This document shows, piece after piece, positions 1 to 9,297 of a DNA stretch of 64,000 nt. The stretch lies in NCBI GenBank assembly GCA_017429695.1, contig JAFROK010000033.1:30223-94222 (forward strand), given 5' to 3'. The translations under genes were made by a program, and so were the position numbers. Under the pieces are notes generated by a model. It was not told the DNA's origin, made no database searches, and saw only the letters and a program-made list of their open reading frames with translations. The DNA is from Clostridia bacterium (GTDB lineage Bacteria; Bacillota; Clostridia; Christensenellales; Aristaeellaceae). Every line of letters starts with the position of its first letter. The stretch's first letter is position 1.

Positions 1-396
1 GCTCAGGCTGTCCAGGAAGCAAGCCGCCAGCCGTCCGAGGCCGCCATTGCCCAGGCCGGGTTCCGGTTCTTCCTTCAGGATTTCCCTCAGGTCAATGCCC
101 AGTTCCTTCAGGGCCTGTGTATATTCTTTGGTGCTCAGCAGGTTCAGCATATTGCAGTACATGCTGCGGCCCATCAGGTATTCAACGCTCAGGTAATAAA
201 GACGCTTGCTCTTGCTGCGTTTCCGTTCTTCCCGGGAGGTCAGCACCTTCTGCATGATCTGGTCCCGTACGGTGGACGCGAGCGCGCGGTAAATCTGTGC
301 GTTGGACGCTTCCTTGATAGTCAGTCCGTTATACCGCTGTACTTTTCCGACGATTGTATTCTTGATGGATTCCTTGTCAAACTTTGTCGCTGGCAT
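1..396 (-). CDS. glgP: Glycogen/maltodextrin phosphorylase, N-terminal part (cut by window edge)
   Basis: Only the first 132 codons are present; the gene runs off the left edge. The protein begins MPATKFDKESIKNTIVGKVQ and contains the motifs YYLSVEYLMGRS and EPGLGNGGLGRLAACFLDS, both characteristic of the N-terminal part of alpha-glucan phosphorylases (GT35), which release glucose-1-phosphate from glycogen or maltodextrin in the cytoplasm. The start is the ATG at 394-396, preceded by a GGAGGAGGGA ribosome site and a clear promoter. It is transcribed away from the ribF operon end on the same strand. The PLP-binding C-terminal half cannot be seen. Confidence 0.93.
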   Translation of the reverse strand, partial: MPATKFDKESIKNTIVGKVQRYNGLTIKEASNAQIYRALASTVRDQIMQKVLTSREERKRSKSKRLYYLSVEYLMGRSMYCNMLNLLSTKEYTQALKELGIDLREILKEEPEPGLGNGGLGRLAACFLDSLS

Positions 397-442
397 ATTG
401 TCCCTCCTCCATCCAAAAAACCATAAGCCTTTTAACCATATA

Positions 443-471
443 ATTATACCATTCATTCGGCTGCCGGACAA
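443..471 (-). promoter_or_regulatory. Sigma-A promoter of glgP
   Basis: On the minus strand TTGTCC (466-471), a 17-nt spacer and a perfect TATAAT (443-448) lie about 50 nt upstream of the glgP start codon. Confidence 0.75.
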
Positions 472-512
472 GGCAACCAAATGTCCGATTTCTGACCATC
501 TACACCATGTCC

Positions 513-544
513 TGTCATCCTGAACGCAGTGAAGGATCTCCTCC
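513..544. repeat. TCCTTCGC...CTCAGGATGACA dispersed repeat, copy 1
   Basis: In the gene sense this reads GGAGGAGATCCTTCACTGCG followed by TTCAGGATGACA. It begins a few bases after the ribF stop codon. Further copies lie at 2572-2604 and 9298-9328, with a shorter one at 63768-63790. Confidence 0.7.
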
Positions 545-549
545 GTCCG

Positions 550-1470
550 CTATTCACCTGACATAAACCACTTGGCAGCCTTTTCCCGGTCACGCGCAAT
601 CTGGGCCCTCAGTTCATCAGGTGACGCAAACTTCCGCTCAGCCCGGATCATCTTCCCGATCGTCAGCCGTACACGCTTTCCATACAGTTCCGGTTCCCCG
701 TCCAGTACATTGGCTTCCACCGTCACCTGCCCGGAAGGAATTGTCGGCTGCACCCCGATATTGACCACAGCCCGGTACTGTTCCTCCGCCGTTTCCAGGA
801 AGCACGGATATACGCCGAACGCGGGAAGCTGTTTCCGCGGATCGACAGCTACGTTCGCTGTCGGCGCTCCGATGGTATGCCCGATATGCTTTCCGTCCCG
901 TACCCGGCCGCTCAGCTGATACCCGTGTCCCAGCATTGCCTCCGCTTCCGGGATCCGGCCTGCAGCAATCCGTTCCCGCACTGCACTGGAAGAAAGAATC
1001 GTGCCGTCCTGCGCAGTAACCGGGGGCAGAATCACGGTTTCATATCCATGCCGCCGGCCGTCCTCCTGCAGCATTTCTGCGTCTCCCCGGCCTTTCCGGC
1101 CGAATGAATAATTCCATCCCGCAATCACTGCCCGCAGGTCTGTCATTTCCCGCAGCATTTTCAGGAAATCTTCAGGCTCCGTATCAGCCGTTTCTTTCCT
1201 GAATCGAATCAGCTGCATTTCATCCACACCGATTCTGGCCATCAGGGCAGCCTTCTCTGTGATGGTTGTCAGGATTCTCGGAGCAATCTCCGGCCGGATA
1301 ATTTCCAGTGGATGCCGGTCAAAGGTGCATACCCGCAAAGGAACACCGTGCCCCCGTGCACACCGGATTCCGGTTTCCAGCAATTCCCGGTGGCCAAGGT
1401 GCACCCCGTCAAAGGTCCCCAGGGCCACCACCCGGCCCCCATCCGTTTTTCCATTCCAAATTACTTTCAT
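550..1470 (-). CDS. ribF: Bifunctional riboflavin kinase / FAD synthetase
   Basis: A protein of 306 residues that makes FMN and FAD from riboflavin. The N-terminal nucleotidyltransferase half carries VVALGTFDGVHLGHRELL near residue 15, and the C-terminal half carries the flavokinase motif GAPTANVAVD followed by VYPCFLE and a RIRAERKF-like tail. The reading frame is open further upstream (to 1635), but the family starts just before the GTFDGVHLGH motif, so the ATG at 1468-1470 (MKVIWNGKTD) is chosen; its ribosome site (GAAGAG) is weak. It is the last gene of the rimP operon, as in many Firmicutes, where it usually follows truB. A dispersed repeat begins right after its stop. Confidence 0.95.
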   Translation of the reverse strand: MKVIWNGKTDGGRVVALGTFDGVHLGHRELLETGIRCARGHGVPLRVCTFDRHPLEIIRPEIAPRILTTITEKAALMARIGVDEMQLIRFRKETADTEPEDFLKMLREMTDLRAVIAGWNYSFGRKGRGDAEMLQEDGRRHGYETVILPPVTAQDGTILSSSAVRERIAAGRIPEAEAMLGHGYQLSGRVRDGKHIGHTIGAPTANVAVDPRKQLPAFGVYPCFLETAEEQYRAVVNIGVQPTIPSGQVTVEANVLDGEPELYGKRVRLTIGKMIRAERKFASPDELRAQIARDREKAAKWFMSGE

Positions 1471-1506
1471 ATGTCTGTCACTCTTCTGGTATAATCCGTT
1501 CGTATT

Positions 1507-1541
1507 CCAGCCGAAGGTCCAGGGTGATCGGAAAGCCCTGG
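1507..1541. repeat. Double-hairpin repeat, copy 1 (shortened stem)
   Basis: CCGAAGGT followed by CCAGGG-tgatcggaaag-CCCTGG. It lies in the truB-ribF gap. The loop sequence GATCGGAAAG is shared with the copies at 3973 and 59416. The main stem is six base pairs here and nine in the others. Confidence 0.7.
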
Positions 1542-1618
1542 TCCTGTCGTGCGCGGTGCGCGAGCCGGCACACCGGCCGCGGTGCGCGCGCGATTCCTTG
1601 GGCCGCAGCCGCGAAATC

Positions 1619-2512
1619 CTATTCTTCCGGTGCAATCTGCGCCTTCCATATCAGCATACCATCCTGCTTTTGTGCAATCCCCCAAAACGCATCGTTCAGG
1701 TATACCCGCACAATTCCGCCGTCAAGCAGTGCCTCTCCTTCCCATCCGGCAACTGGGATCTTCGCACCGTTCGCAACCATCTTCCGGTATTTTTCCGGCA
1801 CATCTGCACGGGCAATATGTCCCAGCGGTGCGTCCGGCGGAATCATTTTCCCTGCCAGTTCTCCCTGCGCCGCCAGTTCCCGTGCTTCATCCAGCGTGAT
1901 CGCCGTATCGATCGTAAAGGCGCCGCTCTGTGTCCGTACAAGGCTCCGCATATGCGCGGGGCACCCGCACATCCTGCCCAGGTCATCGCAGATTGTCCGG
2001 ATATAGGTTCCCTTTCCACACCGGATCCTCATCCGCACGCCGTGCTCTGGTTCTTCCCCGATGATATCAATGCTGTATATAACAACCGTCCGTTCCGGAA
2101 CTTCCACCGTTTCCCCTTTGCGGGCCCGGGCATACAGTGGTTTCCCGCCGACCTTGATCGCACTGTACATGCTCGGCCGCTGAACAATCTCGCCGGTCAT
2201 CTCCTGCGCTTTTTCACGCACAGTCTCAATATCCGGATAGTTGCTGCCCGTTTCCAGCACGGTGCCGGTCGCATCCTGCGTATCCGTGCTGCTCCCGAAT
2301 GCACATACGGCCTCATATTCCTTTTCCTTGTCCACCAGGTATTCAAAAAGCCGCGCGGCCTTCCCTGTCATCACAGGCAGTACCCCCGCGGCTTCCGGAT
2401 CCAGTGTACCGGCGTGTCCGACACGCTTCTCCCCCGTCAGCCGCCGCATCACCGCCACAACAGCGGCGCTGCTCATGCCCGGAGGCTTCATGATATTAAA
2501 AAACCCGTTCAT
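1619..2512 (-). CDS. truB: tRNA pseudouridine(55) synthase
   Basis: A 297-residue enzyme that converts U55 of the T-loop of tRNAs to pseudouridine. The N terminus MNGFFNIMKPPGMSSAAVV and the catalytic block RVGHAGTLDPEAAGVLPV (catalytic Asp in GTLDP) are typical of TruB, as are the later FEYLVDKEKEYEA and RCGKGTYIRTICDDLG segments. Length is normal for bacterial TruB. It lies between nrnA and ribF on the minus strand; the gap to nrnA is about 90 nt and holds a copy of the TCCTTCGC repeat. It is expected to be transcribed with the whole rimP-ribF operon. Confidence 0.97.
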   Translation of the reverse strand: MNGFFNIMKPPGMSSAAVVAVMRRLTGEKRVGHAGTLDPEAAGVLPVMTGKAARLFEYLVDKEKEYEAVCAFGSSTDTQDATGTVLETGSNYPDIETVREKAQEMTGEIVQRPSMYSAIKVGGKPLYARARKGETVEVPERTVVIYSIDIIGEEPEHGVRMRIRCGKGTYIRTICDDLGRMCGCPAHMRSLVRTQSGAFTIDTAITLDEARELAAQGELAGKMIPPDAPLGHIARADVPEKYRKMVANGAKIPVAGWEGEALLDGGIVRVYLNDAFWGIAQKQDGMLIWKAQIAPEE

Positions 2513-2571
2513 GCAATCATACCCATCGTCCAGTTATCCGCCTGCTTAACCCGTTATCAGTTCCGGTTCCT

Positions 2572-2604
2572 TGTCATCCTGAGCGAATGCGAAGGATCTC
2601 CTCC
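2572..2604. repeat. TCCTTCGC...CTCAGGATGACA dispersed repeat, copy 2
   Basis: In the gene sense GGAGGAGATCCTTCGCATTC then GCTCAGGATGACA starts at the base directly after the nrnA stop codon (TGA at 2605-2607). Confidence 0.75.
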
Positions 2605-3582
2605 TCACACCGTCACCTTTTTGACCATTTCGGCAAGCACAAGCGCCACTGCCTGGTCGAGGGTCCCTTCCATCGTAATTCCCGATGCCTGGGGATGCCC
2701 GCCACCGCCAAAAACCTGCGCTACGTCATCAATCCGCTGCGGCTCTTTGGCCCGGAGGCTGAATTTGATCTTTCCGTCCCCTGCTTCACGCGCCAGCAGT
2801 GCCATTTCAGTTCCGACTGTGTCCAGTCCGTAATTGACCACGGTATCCGCATGCTCGCTCAATGCGCCGCAGTCTTCAAAGTCTTTCCGGGTCAGCTTCA
2901 TCACGGCAATCTTCCCGTTTCCGGCAAACGTCATGCTTTCCAGTGCCTTGCCCAGCAGCTTCATCTGCTCCTTGGGCTTTACGCGGAACAGGATCCTGTT
3001 CAGGTCCGCCAGCGGAAGACCGGCGCCCATCAGTTCACTCATGGCCCGGAAGCATTCTGCATTCGTTGCAGCAAAAGCAAAATTGCCCGTATCGGTACTG
3101 ATCCCGGTATACAGGCATTCCGCAATTTCCTTCGTCAGCGGAACGCCCAGTATTTTCAGTTCCTCCAGTATCATCAGGCAGGCAGCCGGCGCTTCCCCGT
3201 TTACCCAGTTGATTTCCATAAATAGCGGGTTGGTCGGATGATGATCAATCTGGGCTGTCATGCGACTGGCCTTTTTCAGGGCTTCACAACCACCGAGGCG
3301 CTTCACGTCACTCACGTCCACTGAAAGCATCAGGTCGAACGAAGCTTCGTTTTCCTCCGGCCGGCGGAACATATCCGCGCCGGGCAGAAAATGCATAGTA
3401 TCCGGGATTTTTCCGTCACAGAAAAGCGTAACGTCCTTGCCCAGTGCCAGCAGCACGAGCCGCATGGCGGTGGCGCATCCGATGGTATCCCCGTCCGGAT
3501 TCACATGGCTGACCACGGCAATGGTCTGCGCATTCCGGATCGCTTCCGCTACTTGTTCAGGATTCTGCTTCATCCCGTCCAT
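2605..3582 (-). CDS. nrnA: DHH-family phosphoesterase, NrnA-type (oligoribonuclease / pAp phosphatase)
   Basis: A protein of about 325 residues of the DHH/DHHA1 superfamily, expected to degrade nano-RNAs and to hydrolyse 3'-phosphoadenosine 5'-phosphate. Visible motifs are VVSHVNPDGDTIGC (metal ligands), DHHPTN (DHH motif) and the DHHA1 glycine block GGGGHPQASG near the C terminus. The open frame extends upstream, but GGAGG lies nine bases before the ATG at 3582 (MDGMKQNPEQ); an ATG two codons earlier (3588) is the alternative. The start overlaps the rbfA stop by about 26 bases, which implies coupled translation. Position after rbfA is the usual one in Firmicutes. Confidence 0.93.
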   Translation of the reverse strand: MDGMKQNPEQVAEAIRNAQTIAVVSHVNPDGDTIGCATAMRLVLLALGKDVTLFCDGKIPDTMHFLPGADMFRRPEENEASFDLMLSVDVSDVKRLGGCEALKKASRMTAQIDHHPTNPLFMEINWVNGEAPAACLMILEELKILGVPLTKEIAECLYTGISTDTGNFAFAATNAECFRAMSELMGAGLPLADLNRILFRVKPKEQMKLLGKALESMTFAGNGKIAVMKLTRKDFEDCGALSEHADTVVNYGLDTVGTEMALLAREAGDGKIKFSLRAKEPQRIDDVAQVFGGGGHPQASGITMEGTLDQAVALVLAEMVKKVTV

Positions 3583-3937
3583 CTTCATGATCCTCCGACT
3601 GCATGGTATCCGCAAGCACCTTGGCAATATGCACACCGTACGCAATATTCCTGTCGCTGACAAAAATCAGCTCAGGGGTATAGCGGATAATCATCCGTTT
3701 GCCCAGGGCGCGGCGGATAAAGCCTTTGGCGCTCTTCAGCGCTTCCATCAGTTCATCTCTGCGGTCATCCTCCAGCACGCTGACATAGATCTTCGCGTAC
3801 CGCAGATCGCCGGTCACTTCTGCCCGGGTAATGGAAAAGGTGCCCCCGATCCGGGGATCACCCAATTCCTCCCGGATGATGGCGTCCACTTCCCGGCGCA
3901 CCTCTTCCGATATTCTGTCAATTCTCTGATAGCTCAT
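3557..3937 (-). CDS. rbfA: 30S ribosome-binding factor A
   Basis: A 126-residue KH-type protein that binds the 30S subunit during 16S rRNA maturation. The sequence MSYQRIDRISEEVRREVDAI, the segment LGDPRIGGTFSITRAEVTGD and the later YAKIYVSVL and LRRTPELIF-like region (MIIRYTPELIFVSD) match the family and its normal length. The Asp/Glu-rich tail (SEDHEDGRDEAES) is an extension overlapping the nrnA start. It lies downstream of infB with an 80-nt gap that contains a double-hairpin repeat. Confidence 0.96.
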   Translation of the reverse strand: MSYQRIDRISEEVRREVDAIIREELGDPRIGGTFSITRAEVTGDLRYAKIYVSVLEDDRRDELMEALKSAKGFIRRALGKRMIIRYTPELIFVSDRNIAYGVHIAKVLADTMQSEDHEDGRDEAES

Positions 3938-3972
3938 AGTATCGAGGGTTCTCCTCTGTGATAAAAGTATTC

Positions 3973-4012
3973 GACCCGAAGGGGTCCAGGGGGCGATCGG
4001 AAAGCCCTCTGG
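3973..4012. repeat. Double-hairpin repeat, copy 2
   Basis: GACCCGAAGGGGTC (small hairpin) overlaps CCAGGGGGC-gatcggaaa-GCCCTCTGG, a nine-pair stem with one G-T wobble. It starts four bases after the infB stop codon. There is no T-run, so it is not a simple intrinsic terminator. Confidence 0.8.
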
Positions 4013-4016
4013 TTCA

Positions 4017-6902
4017 TTACCGCGGAATTTCCTCCATGATGTAGCATTCTACTACATCGCCCTCTTTAATATCATTATGCCCTTCCAGGCTCATGCCGCA
4101 TTCATACCCGGCCGCCATTTCCTTCACGTCATCCTTCAGATGCCGCAGGCTGCTCAGCTTGCCTTCATGCACAACCACGTTGTCACGCAGCAGGCGCACG
4201 CTGGCATTCCGCTGCACCTTGCCGTCCGTCACATAGCAGCCGGCAATGATGCCCGCGCCGGTAATCTTGAATACATTGCGGACCTCCGCGTGGCCCAGCA
4301 GCACCTCGCGGTACTCCGGCTCCAGCAGGCCCTTCATGGCCATTTCCATATCCTCGATGGCCTTGTAGATAACTGTATACAGCCGTACATCCACCTTGGC
4401 CTTCTCGGCTGCTTCCCGTGCGGAGGCATCCGGCCGGATATTGAATCCGATAATAATCGCGTTGAACGCGGAAGCCAGGTTCACATCGTCCTTGGTGATG
4501 GCGCCGGCTGCGCTGTGCAGCACACGAATCTTTACCTCGTCGCTGGACAGCTTTTCCATGGCCTGCTTGACCGCTTCCACGGAGCCCTGTACGTCTGCCT
4601 TGATGATCAGGTTCAGCGTGGTTACCTTGCCCGCCTCGATGGAAGCAAACAGGTTTTCCATGCTCATCTTCGCCATGGTTGCCTCGCGGCTGGCCTTCAG
4701 TTTTTCACGGCGCTCATCCGCAACCTGACGGCTCAGGTGATCGTCGCCGACGGCAATCATCTCATCACCGGCGCTCGGCACATCGTCAAAGCCCATGATT
4801 TCAACCGGCATGGAGGGACCGGCGGAATCCACCCGTTCTCCCTTGTCGTTGATCAGGGCGCGAACCTTACCGGCCGCCATGCCCGCGATGATGTTGTCGC
4901 CGACATGCAGCGTACCGTTCTGCAGCAGCACGGTGGCCAGCGGGCCCCGGGCTTTGTCCAGCTTCGCTTCAATGATGACGCCACGGCCCAGCCGGTTCGG
5001 GTTGGCCTGCAGCTGCAGTACGTCCGCCTGCAGCAGGATCATCTCCAGCAGTTCGTCCACGCCGTCACCGGTCTTGGCGGAAACCGGCACACAGATCGTT
5101 TCGCCGCCCCAGTCTTCGCATACCAGGCCATACTGGGTCAGGTCCTGCTTGACCTTTTCGGGATTCGCGTCCGGCTTGTCCATCTTGTTAATTGCCACAA
5201 TGATCGGCACTTCAGCCGCCTTGGCATGGTTGATGGATTCAACCGTCTGCGGCATTACGGAGTCATCCGCCGCAACAACCAGTACGGCAATATCCGTTGC
5301 CTGGGTTCCGCGGGCACGCATGGCCGTAAATGCCTCGTGGCCGGGAGTATCGAGGAAAGTAATCTGGCGTCCGTCCACATTCACGGTATACGCGCCGATA
5401 TGCTGGGTGATACCGCCGGCTTCTCCGGCAGTCACGCGGCTCTTCCGGATATAGTCCAGCAGGCTGGTCTTGCCATGGTCGACATGGCCCATAATGGTCA
5501 CAACCGGCGGGCGGGATTCCAGGTTTTCTTCCGCGTCGTCGAAATCTTCCGCAACCAGCGCTGCTTCTGCCGTCTGTTCCTGCTTCCGTTCCAGGGTGAT
5601 TTCGAAATCAGAGCAGACCAGCTGTGCAGTATCAAAGTCAATTTCGCTGTTGATGGTGGCCATGTTGCCCAGCATAAACAGCTTCTTGATAATCTCACCG
5701 GCGGGCTTGCCGATCTTTTCAGTCAGGTCGCGCACCGTGATCGTATCGCCGGCCATGTATGCCGTTTCGATTTTGATCGGCGCCATCATCTGCTGGGCAC
5801 TGGGCTTCTTGGCCCGTGCCCGCTTGCCGCCGCGGATTACTTCATCGTCATATCCGTTGAAGGTATTCTTGCTCGCCTGCTTCCGGTTCCGGCTCACATG
5901 TTCCGGATCGTGCTGGCGGATATAGTTTTTCTTGTTCGGGTCGTAATTGGAAACCCGTTCCTTTTCCATGGGAACAGCAAGCTCCGGGGTCCGACTGACA
6001 CGTGCGCCGCCGCGGCCCTGGCCGCTGAATCCGCCACCCTGTTGCGGCCTTCCGCCGCCCTGGGGGCCGCCTGCAGGACGGCCGTACTGGCCCTGTTGTC
6101 CCGCCGGACGGCCATACGGGCCTTGTTGTCCCGCCGGACGACCATACTGACCCTGCTGTCCTGCCGGACGGCCATACTGACCGGGCTGTCCCGCCGGACG
6201 GCCATACGGACCCTGTTGTCCTGCCGGACGGCCGTATTGGCCGGGCTGTCCCGCCGGACGGCCATACGGGCCCTGCTGCCCTGCCGGGCGGCCGTACGGA
6301 CCCTGCTGTCCTGCCGGACGCGCATTATTCTGCGGCTGGCGTACCATTTCTCCCGGCCGGCTGATAATCTGTCCGATCACCGGTTTCTTCGGTTCTGCCG
6401 GTTTTGCCGGACGTGCGGGTGCAGCAGGCGCGGCCGGAGCGGCCGGTGCAGCAGCAACTGCAGCGGGTGTTTCCGCTGTTTCCTGCGTTTCCTTCTTCGC
6501 AGGCTCTGTTGCCGGTTCTGCCTTCGCTTCAGCGGGTTTCTCCGCTTCCTCTTGCTTTTCCGGCTTGGAGGGCTTGGCCTGTTTCTTCGGCTTTTCTTCC
6601 GCAGTTTCCGGTTGTGCCGGTGCAGCAGTATTCTGCTCCTGCATGGCAGCTTCCATCATCTGCTTCTCGTCCTCGTCCAGCATGGTGAACGCCTTGGTAT
6701 GAGTGGACTGCACCTTCAGCTGCTCCTGCTGCTTCCGGCGATGTTCCTCTTCCTCCCGCTGGCGGTTCATTTCCATGTCGATCTGCCTGAGCGTGTCAAG
6801 CAGGGCATCCGCCTCCCGGCGCATCCCGTTCGCTCTTCCCAGCAGCTCAGCAGCCTCTTCCACAAGTCCTTTGGTCGCGTCTTTCAAGTTTACCTTCGCC
6901 AT
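4017..6902 (-). CDS. infB: Translation initiation factor IF-2
   Basis: A 961-residue GTPase that places initiator fMet-tRNA on the 30S subunit. The N terminus has the short IF2-associated segment (to about 80), then a long Ala/Glu/Pro/Lys-rich stretch and a Gly/Pro-rich region with eight copies of GRPAGQ(Q/P)G(P/Q)Y (about residues 195-275). The IF2_N domain (about 385-440) precedes the G domain, with G1 GHVDHGKTS near 470, G3 DTPGHEAF and G4 NKMD, then the beta-barrel domains and the C-terminal tRNA-binding domain ending in CYIMEEIPR. Start: ATG at 6902. The order ylxQ-infB-rbfA is standard. The decapeptide array is unusual (see findings). Confidence 0.98.
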   Translation of the reverse strand: MAKVNLKDATKGLVEEAAELLGRANGMRREADALLDTLRQIDMEMNRQREEEEHRRKQQEQLKVQSTHTKAFTMLDEDEKQMMEAAMQEQNTAAPAQPETAEEKPKKQAKPSKPEKQEEAEKPAEAKAEPATEPAKKETQETAETPAAVAAAPAAPAAPAAPARPAKPAEPKKPVIGQIISRPGEMVRQPQNNARPAGQQGPYGRPAGQQGPYGRPAGQPGQYGRPAGQQGPYGRPAGQPGQYGRPAGQQGQYGRPAGQQGPYGRPAGQQGQYGRPAGGPQGGGRPQQGGGFSGQGRGGARVSRTPELAVPMEKERVSNYDPNKKNYIRQHDPEHVSRNRKQASKNTFNGYDDEVIRGGKRARAKKPSAQQMMAPIKIETAYMAGDTITVRDLTEKIGKPAGEIIKKLFMLGNMATINSEIDFDTAQLVCSDFEITLERKQEQTAEAALVAEDFDDAEENLESRPPVVTIMGHVDHGKTSLLDYIRKSRVTAGEAGGITQHIGAYTVNVDGRQITFLDTPGHEAFTAMRARGTQATDIAVLVVAADDSVMPQTVESINHAKAAEVPIIVAINKMDKPDANPEKVKQDLTQYGLVCEDWGGETICVPVSAKTGDGVDELLEMILLQADVLQLQANPNRLGRGVIIEAKLDKARGPLATVLLQNGTLHVGDNIIAGMAAGKVRALINDKGERVDSAGPSMPVEIMGFDDVPSAGDEMIAVGDDHLSRQVADERREKLKASREATMAKMSMENLFASIEAGKVTTLNLIIKADVQGSVEAVKQAMEKLSSDEVKIRVLHSAAGAITKDDVNLASAFNAIIIGFNIRPDASAREAAEKAKVDVRLYTVIYKAIEDMEMAMKGLLEPEYREVLLGHAEVRNVFKITGAGIIAGCYVTDGKVQRNASVRLLRDNVVVHEGKLSSLRHLKDDVKEMAAGYECGMSLEGHNDIKEGDVVECYIMEEIPR
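6081..6320 (-). repeat. Eight 30-bp tandem repeats inside infB
   Basis: Eight consecutive 30-bp units of the form gccrtactgrccctgytgtc + cygccggacg encode the decapeptide GRPAGQ(Q/P)G(P/Q)Y. Units differ at synonymous and a few non-synonymous positions. The array is in frame and so is free to change copy number without breaking the gene. Confidence 0.9.
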
Positions 6903-6963
6903 TCGACGTTTGTCCCCCCGCCGTTCTCCGGCAATTTGTTTTGTCCTGACAATTAATCCTTTA

Positions 6964-7260
6964 TTACTTTAAACACTCAGTAATCTGAGCGTCAAAAGTC
7001 CCTGTCTTCACAGCCATTGCGACTCCCGGCTTCCCGGTTGCCTCAAACAGCAGTCCTGCCGGCAGCTCTGCCATCCTGACATCGGCCGCCTGGCACCAGC
7101 TTTCATACCTTTTCCGGGTATTCATGCTCATGTCCCCGTCTGCCAGCAGAATCCCGCACTCGCCGTTTGCGATTGCCCTTCTGCAGCTGTCCTCTCCGAA
7201 CACTGCCTGTCCGGCCCGCACACACAGGCCCATCAGCCCGCGCAGCCTTTTTTCATCCAA
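6964..7260 (-). CDS. ylxQ: L7Ae/L30e-family ribosomal-type RNA-binding protein YlxQ
   Basis: A small (98-residue) L7Ae-fold protein that binds kink-turn RNA and is part of the nusA-infB operon of Firmicutes. The sequence [20 protein letters not shown] with the following [10 protein letters not shown] and the C-terminal [17 protein letters not shown] match the family. No ATG precedes the conserved start, so a TTG at 7258-7260 is chosen: GGGGAGG stands nine bases upstream and the codon overlaps the ylxR stop, indicating translational coupling. An internal ATG ten codons later would delete the first conserved helix. Confidence 0.85.
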   Translation of the reverse strand: MDEKRLRGLMGLCVRAGQAVFGEDSCRRAIANGECGILLADGDMSMNTRKRYESWCQAADVRMAELPAGLLFEATGKPGVAMAVKTGTFDAQITECLK

Positions 7261-7543
7261 TCGCGGTGCCCTCCCCGGTGAGCGTTTCCATCTCCTGCCG
7301 CAGGGCCTCCGCGGTTTCCGGCGACAGTGCCGCATCCAGCTGGCGTTCCAGCTGCCGCTGTTTGATCGCCCGCTTCAGGCATTCAGGATCGCGGCACACA
7401 TAGGCGCCCCTTCCGGACTTCTTGCCCGTGGGATCCAGGGAAACATCGCCTTCCGGGCTTCGAACCACCCGGATCAGCGATTTTTTCTCCTTCATCTCCC
7501 GGCACCCGACGCACATCCGCATCGGAATCTTCTTTGGCTTCAT
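7253..7543 (-). CDS. ylxR: YlxR-family RNA-binding protein
   Basis: A 96-residue protein of the YlxR/DUF448 family, with the hallmark [20 protein letters not shown] followed by [19 protein letters not shown] and a basic C-terminal half ([14 protein letters not shown]). Family members are nucleoid- or RNase P-associated RNA-binding proteins encoded between nusA and ylxQ, exactly the position seen here. The gap to nusA is nine bases and the stop overlaps the TTG start of ylxQ. Confidence 0.93.
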   Translation of the reverse strand: MKPKKIPMRMCVGCREMKEKKSLIRVVRSPEGDVSLDPTGKKSGRGAYVCRDPECLKRAIKQRQLERQLDAALSPETAEALRQEMETLTGEGTAIG

Positions 7544-7552
7544 CCGTTCTCC

Positions 7553-8740
7553 TTACATAGTATCGTCATCCCCGACGACACTGGAATCAAAGTCCATTGT
7601 AAAACTGTCATATGTCGGAGTTTCCACCTGGATATACTCCGTCACCTGGCCGTTCTCATCCACCATGTCCGTCATCTCGGCCGCCTGGCTCTGGCTCTTG
7701 ATGTCAATCTTCCATCCGGTCAGCTTCGCGGCCAGCCGTGCGTTCTGCCCTTCCTTGCCGATGGCCAGGCTCAGCTGGTTATCCGGAACGATCACGCGGA
7801 ACGCTTTCTCATCCCGTGCCTGGTAAACACTCAGCACATGGGCCGGATTCAGAGCGTTCGCCACGAACTCCGCAGGATTGCTGCTCCACTTGATGATATC
7901 GATCTTCTCGCCCTTCAGCTCGGTTACAACCCGGTCCACCCGGCCGCCCCGCTGTCCGACGCAGGCGCCGACCGGATCGATCAGCACATCTGCGCTGTGA
8001 ACGGCAATCTTCGTCCGGCTGCCAGCTTCACGGGCAATCGCCTTGATCGTCACGATACCGCCGGCAATTTCAGGCACTTCCATTTCAAACAGGCGCTTCA
8101 CCAGGTTCGGATGAATCCGGCTCACATATACCTGGGGGGTATATCCGGCGTTCTGGCTGGTCTTGTGAACCTCCAGGATGTAGACCTTGATATGGTCTCC
8201 GTCATGGAACGTTTCGCCGGGAATCATCTCTTCCTTCTCGAGCACACCCTCGGTCCGGCCAAGGTCAACATAAACAACCTTCGGCTCAATCCGTTCCACA
8301 ATACCGGTCAGAATCTCGCTTTCCTTTTCCACGTACTCGTCGTAAATCTTGCCGCGCTCCGCTTCCCGGATGTGCTGGATAATCACCTGTTTCGCCGTCT
8401 GTGCGGCCACCCGCAGGAATCCGTTCGGCGTCACATTGACTTCCGCGATATCCCCCATCTCATAAGTGGGGTTGATCTTCTGAGCTTCCTTCAGGGAAAT
8501 CTGGTTCGTGGGATCTTCGATTTCCTCATCCTCCAGGATCAGTTTCCGGGCATACACGGAGATGGATCCGTTGTCCCGGTTTACTGTCACGTCCAGGTTA
8601 TTCGGCGCCGTTTCTCCCTTCGGAAGGTTCTTCTTGTAGGCGGCTTTCAGGGCCTCCTCAATGGTATTGAACAGCGATTCCTCGCTGATTTCCTTCTCTT
8701 TTGCCAGCATCCGGATGGCATCAATAACTTCCGATTTCAT
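7553..8740 (-). CDS. nusA: Transcription termination/antitermination factor NusA
   Basis: A 395-residue protein that binds RNA polymerase and nascent RNA. The N-terminal domain begins [20 protein letters not shown]; an S1 domain follows at about 135-200 ([20 protein letters not shown]), then two KH domains with [27 protein letters not shown] and [20 protein letters not shown]. Length is that of Firmicutes NusA lacking the C-terminal acidic repeats of proteobacteria; a short acidic tail ends in [10 protein letters not shown]. It is the second gene of the operon, 64 nt after rimP. Confidence 0.97.
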   Translation of the reverse strand: MKSEVIDAIRMLAKEKEISEESLFNTIEEALKAAYKKNLPKGETAPNNLDVTVNRDNGSISVYARKLILEDEEIEDPTNQISLKEAQKINPTYEMGDIAEVNVTPNGFLRVAAQTAKQVIIQHIREAERGKIYDEYVEKESEILTGIVERIEPKVVYVDLGRTEGVLEKEEMIPGETFHDGDHIKVYILEVHKTSQNAGYTPQVYVSRIHPNLVKRLFEMEVPEIAGGIVTIKAIAREAGSRTKIAVHSADVLIDPVGACVGQRGGRVDRVVTELKGEKIDIIKWSSNPAEFVANALNPAHVLSVYQARDEKAFRVIVPDNQLSLAIGKEGQNARLAAKLTGWKIDIKSQSQAAEMTDMVDENGQVTEYIQVETPTYDSFTMDFDSSVVGDDDTM

Positions 8741-8804
8741 GGTTCCTGCCTCGCTTTCAGTGTTCTTGTCCTTATTCCTGTTGCCGCGTCACAATTCATT
8801 GCCC

Positions 8805-9275
8805 TTAAAGGTCAACTTCTTCAACCCCGCTCATGTCGACGATAGGTTTTACGATCGCCGCCGCTTTCCTGGGAATTCTCTTCTCCCCGTCCGGTGTATC
8901 GATCACGATCTCCCCGTCTTCCAGCCCGGCCAGCGTTCCGGTGATCACCTTAACGCCGTCCATCGCCTTAAACAGTTTGATCTCAATCTCCGACCCGAGG
9001 TTCCGTTCAAAATCCCGGTCCTTCTTCAGCGGCCGGTCAATCCCCGGTGACGATACTTCCATGAAGTCGTAATCCACCTTGTCCGCAAGATCGCGGACCG
9101 CCTTGTGGTACGCTTCACAGTCATCCAGTGAGATGCCTTCCGGCCGGTCAATATAGAACCGCAGGTATTTGCCCGTGGGTTCCTTTTCCAGCGCAATCTC
9201 CACCAGTTCGAACCCCATGTCCGCCGCGATCTTTTCGCAGCGCGGTTCAATCGCCGTTGTTTCCGCTTTCGCCAT
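8805..9275 (-). CDS. rimP: Ribosome maturation factor RimP
   Basis: A 156-residue 30S-assembly factor. The sequences GFELVEIALEKEPTGKYLRF, YIDRPEGISLDDCEAYHKAV and VSSPGIDRPLKKDRDFERNLG are typical of RimP, and the C-terminal SH3-like part contains EIVIDTPDGEKRIP. It is the first gene of the rimP-ribF operon. Upstream lies a 230-nt leader with pseudoknot potential and a promoter at 9514-9542. Confidence 0.96.
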   Translation of the reverse strand: MAKAETTAIEPRCEKIAADMGFELVEIALEKEPTGKYLRFYIDRPEGISLDDCEAYHKAVRDLADKVDYDFMEVSSPGIDRPLKKDRDFERNLGSEIEIKLFKAMDGVKVITGTLAGLEDGEIVIDTPDGEKRIPRKAAAIVKPIVDMSGVEEVDL

Positions 9276-9297
9276 TTACCGTTTCCTTTTCTCGTAC

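Noticed and set aside
1259-2833. 524-codon plus-strand frame opposite ribF/truB/nrnA
   Set aside because: It spans three real minus-strand genes and has no recognisable domain or start signals.
3973-4012. Hairpin after infB as an intrinsic terminator
   Set aside because: No T-run follows on the minus strand, the same element occurs elsewhere as a repeat, and downstream rbfA-ribF are expected to be co-transcribed.
6081-6320. CRISPR-like array
   Set aside because: Units are contiguous 30-bp coding repeats without spacers, in frame in infB; no cas genes in the window.
4077-6956. Long open frame on the plus strand opposite infB
   Set aside because: It is the antisense shadow of infB: no ribosome site, no signal of a protein family, His/Arg/Leu-rich composition caused by codon bias of the real gene.
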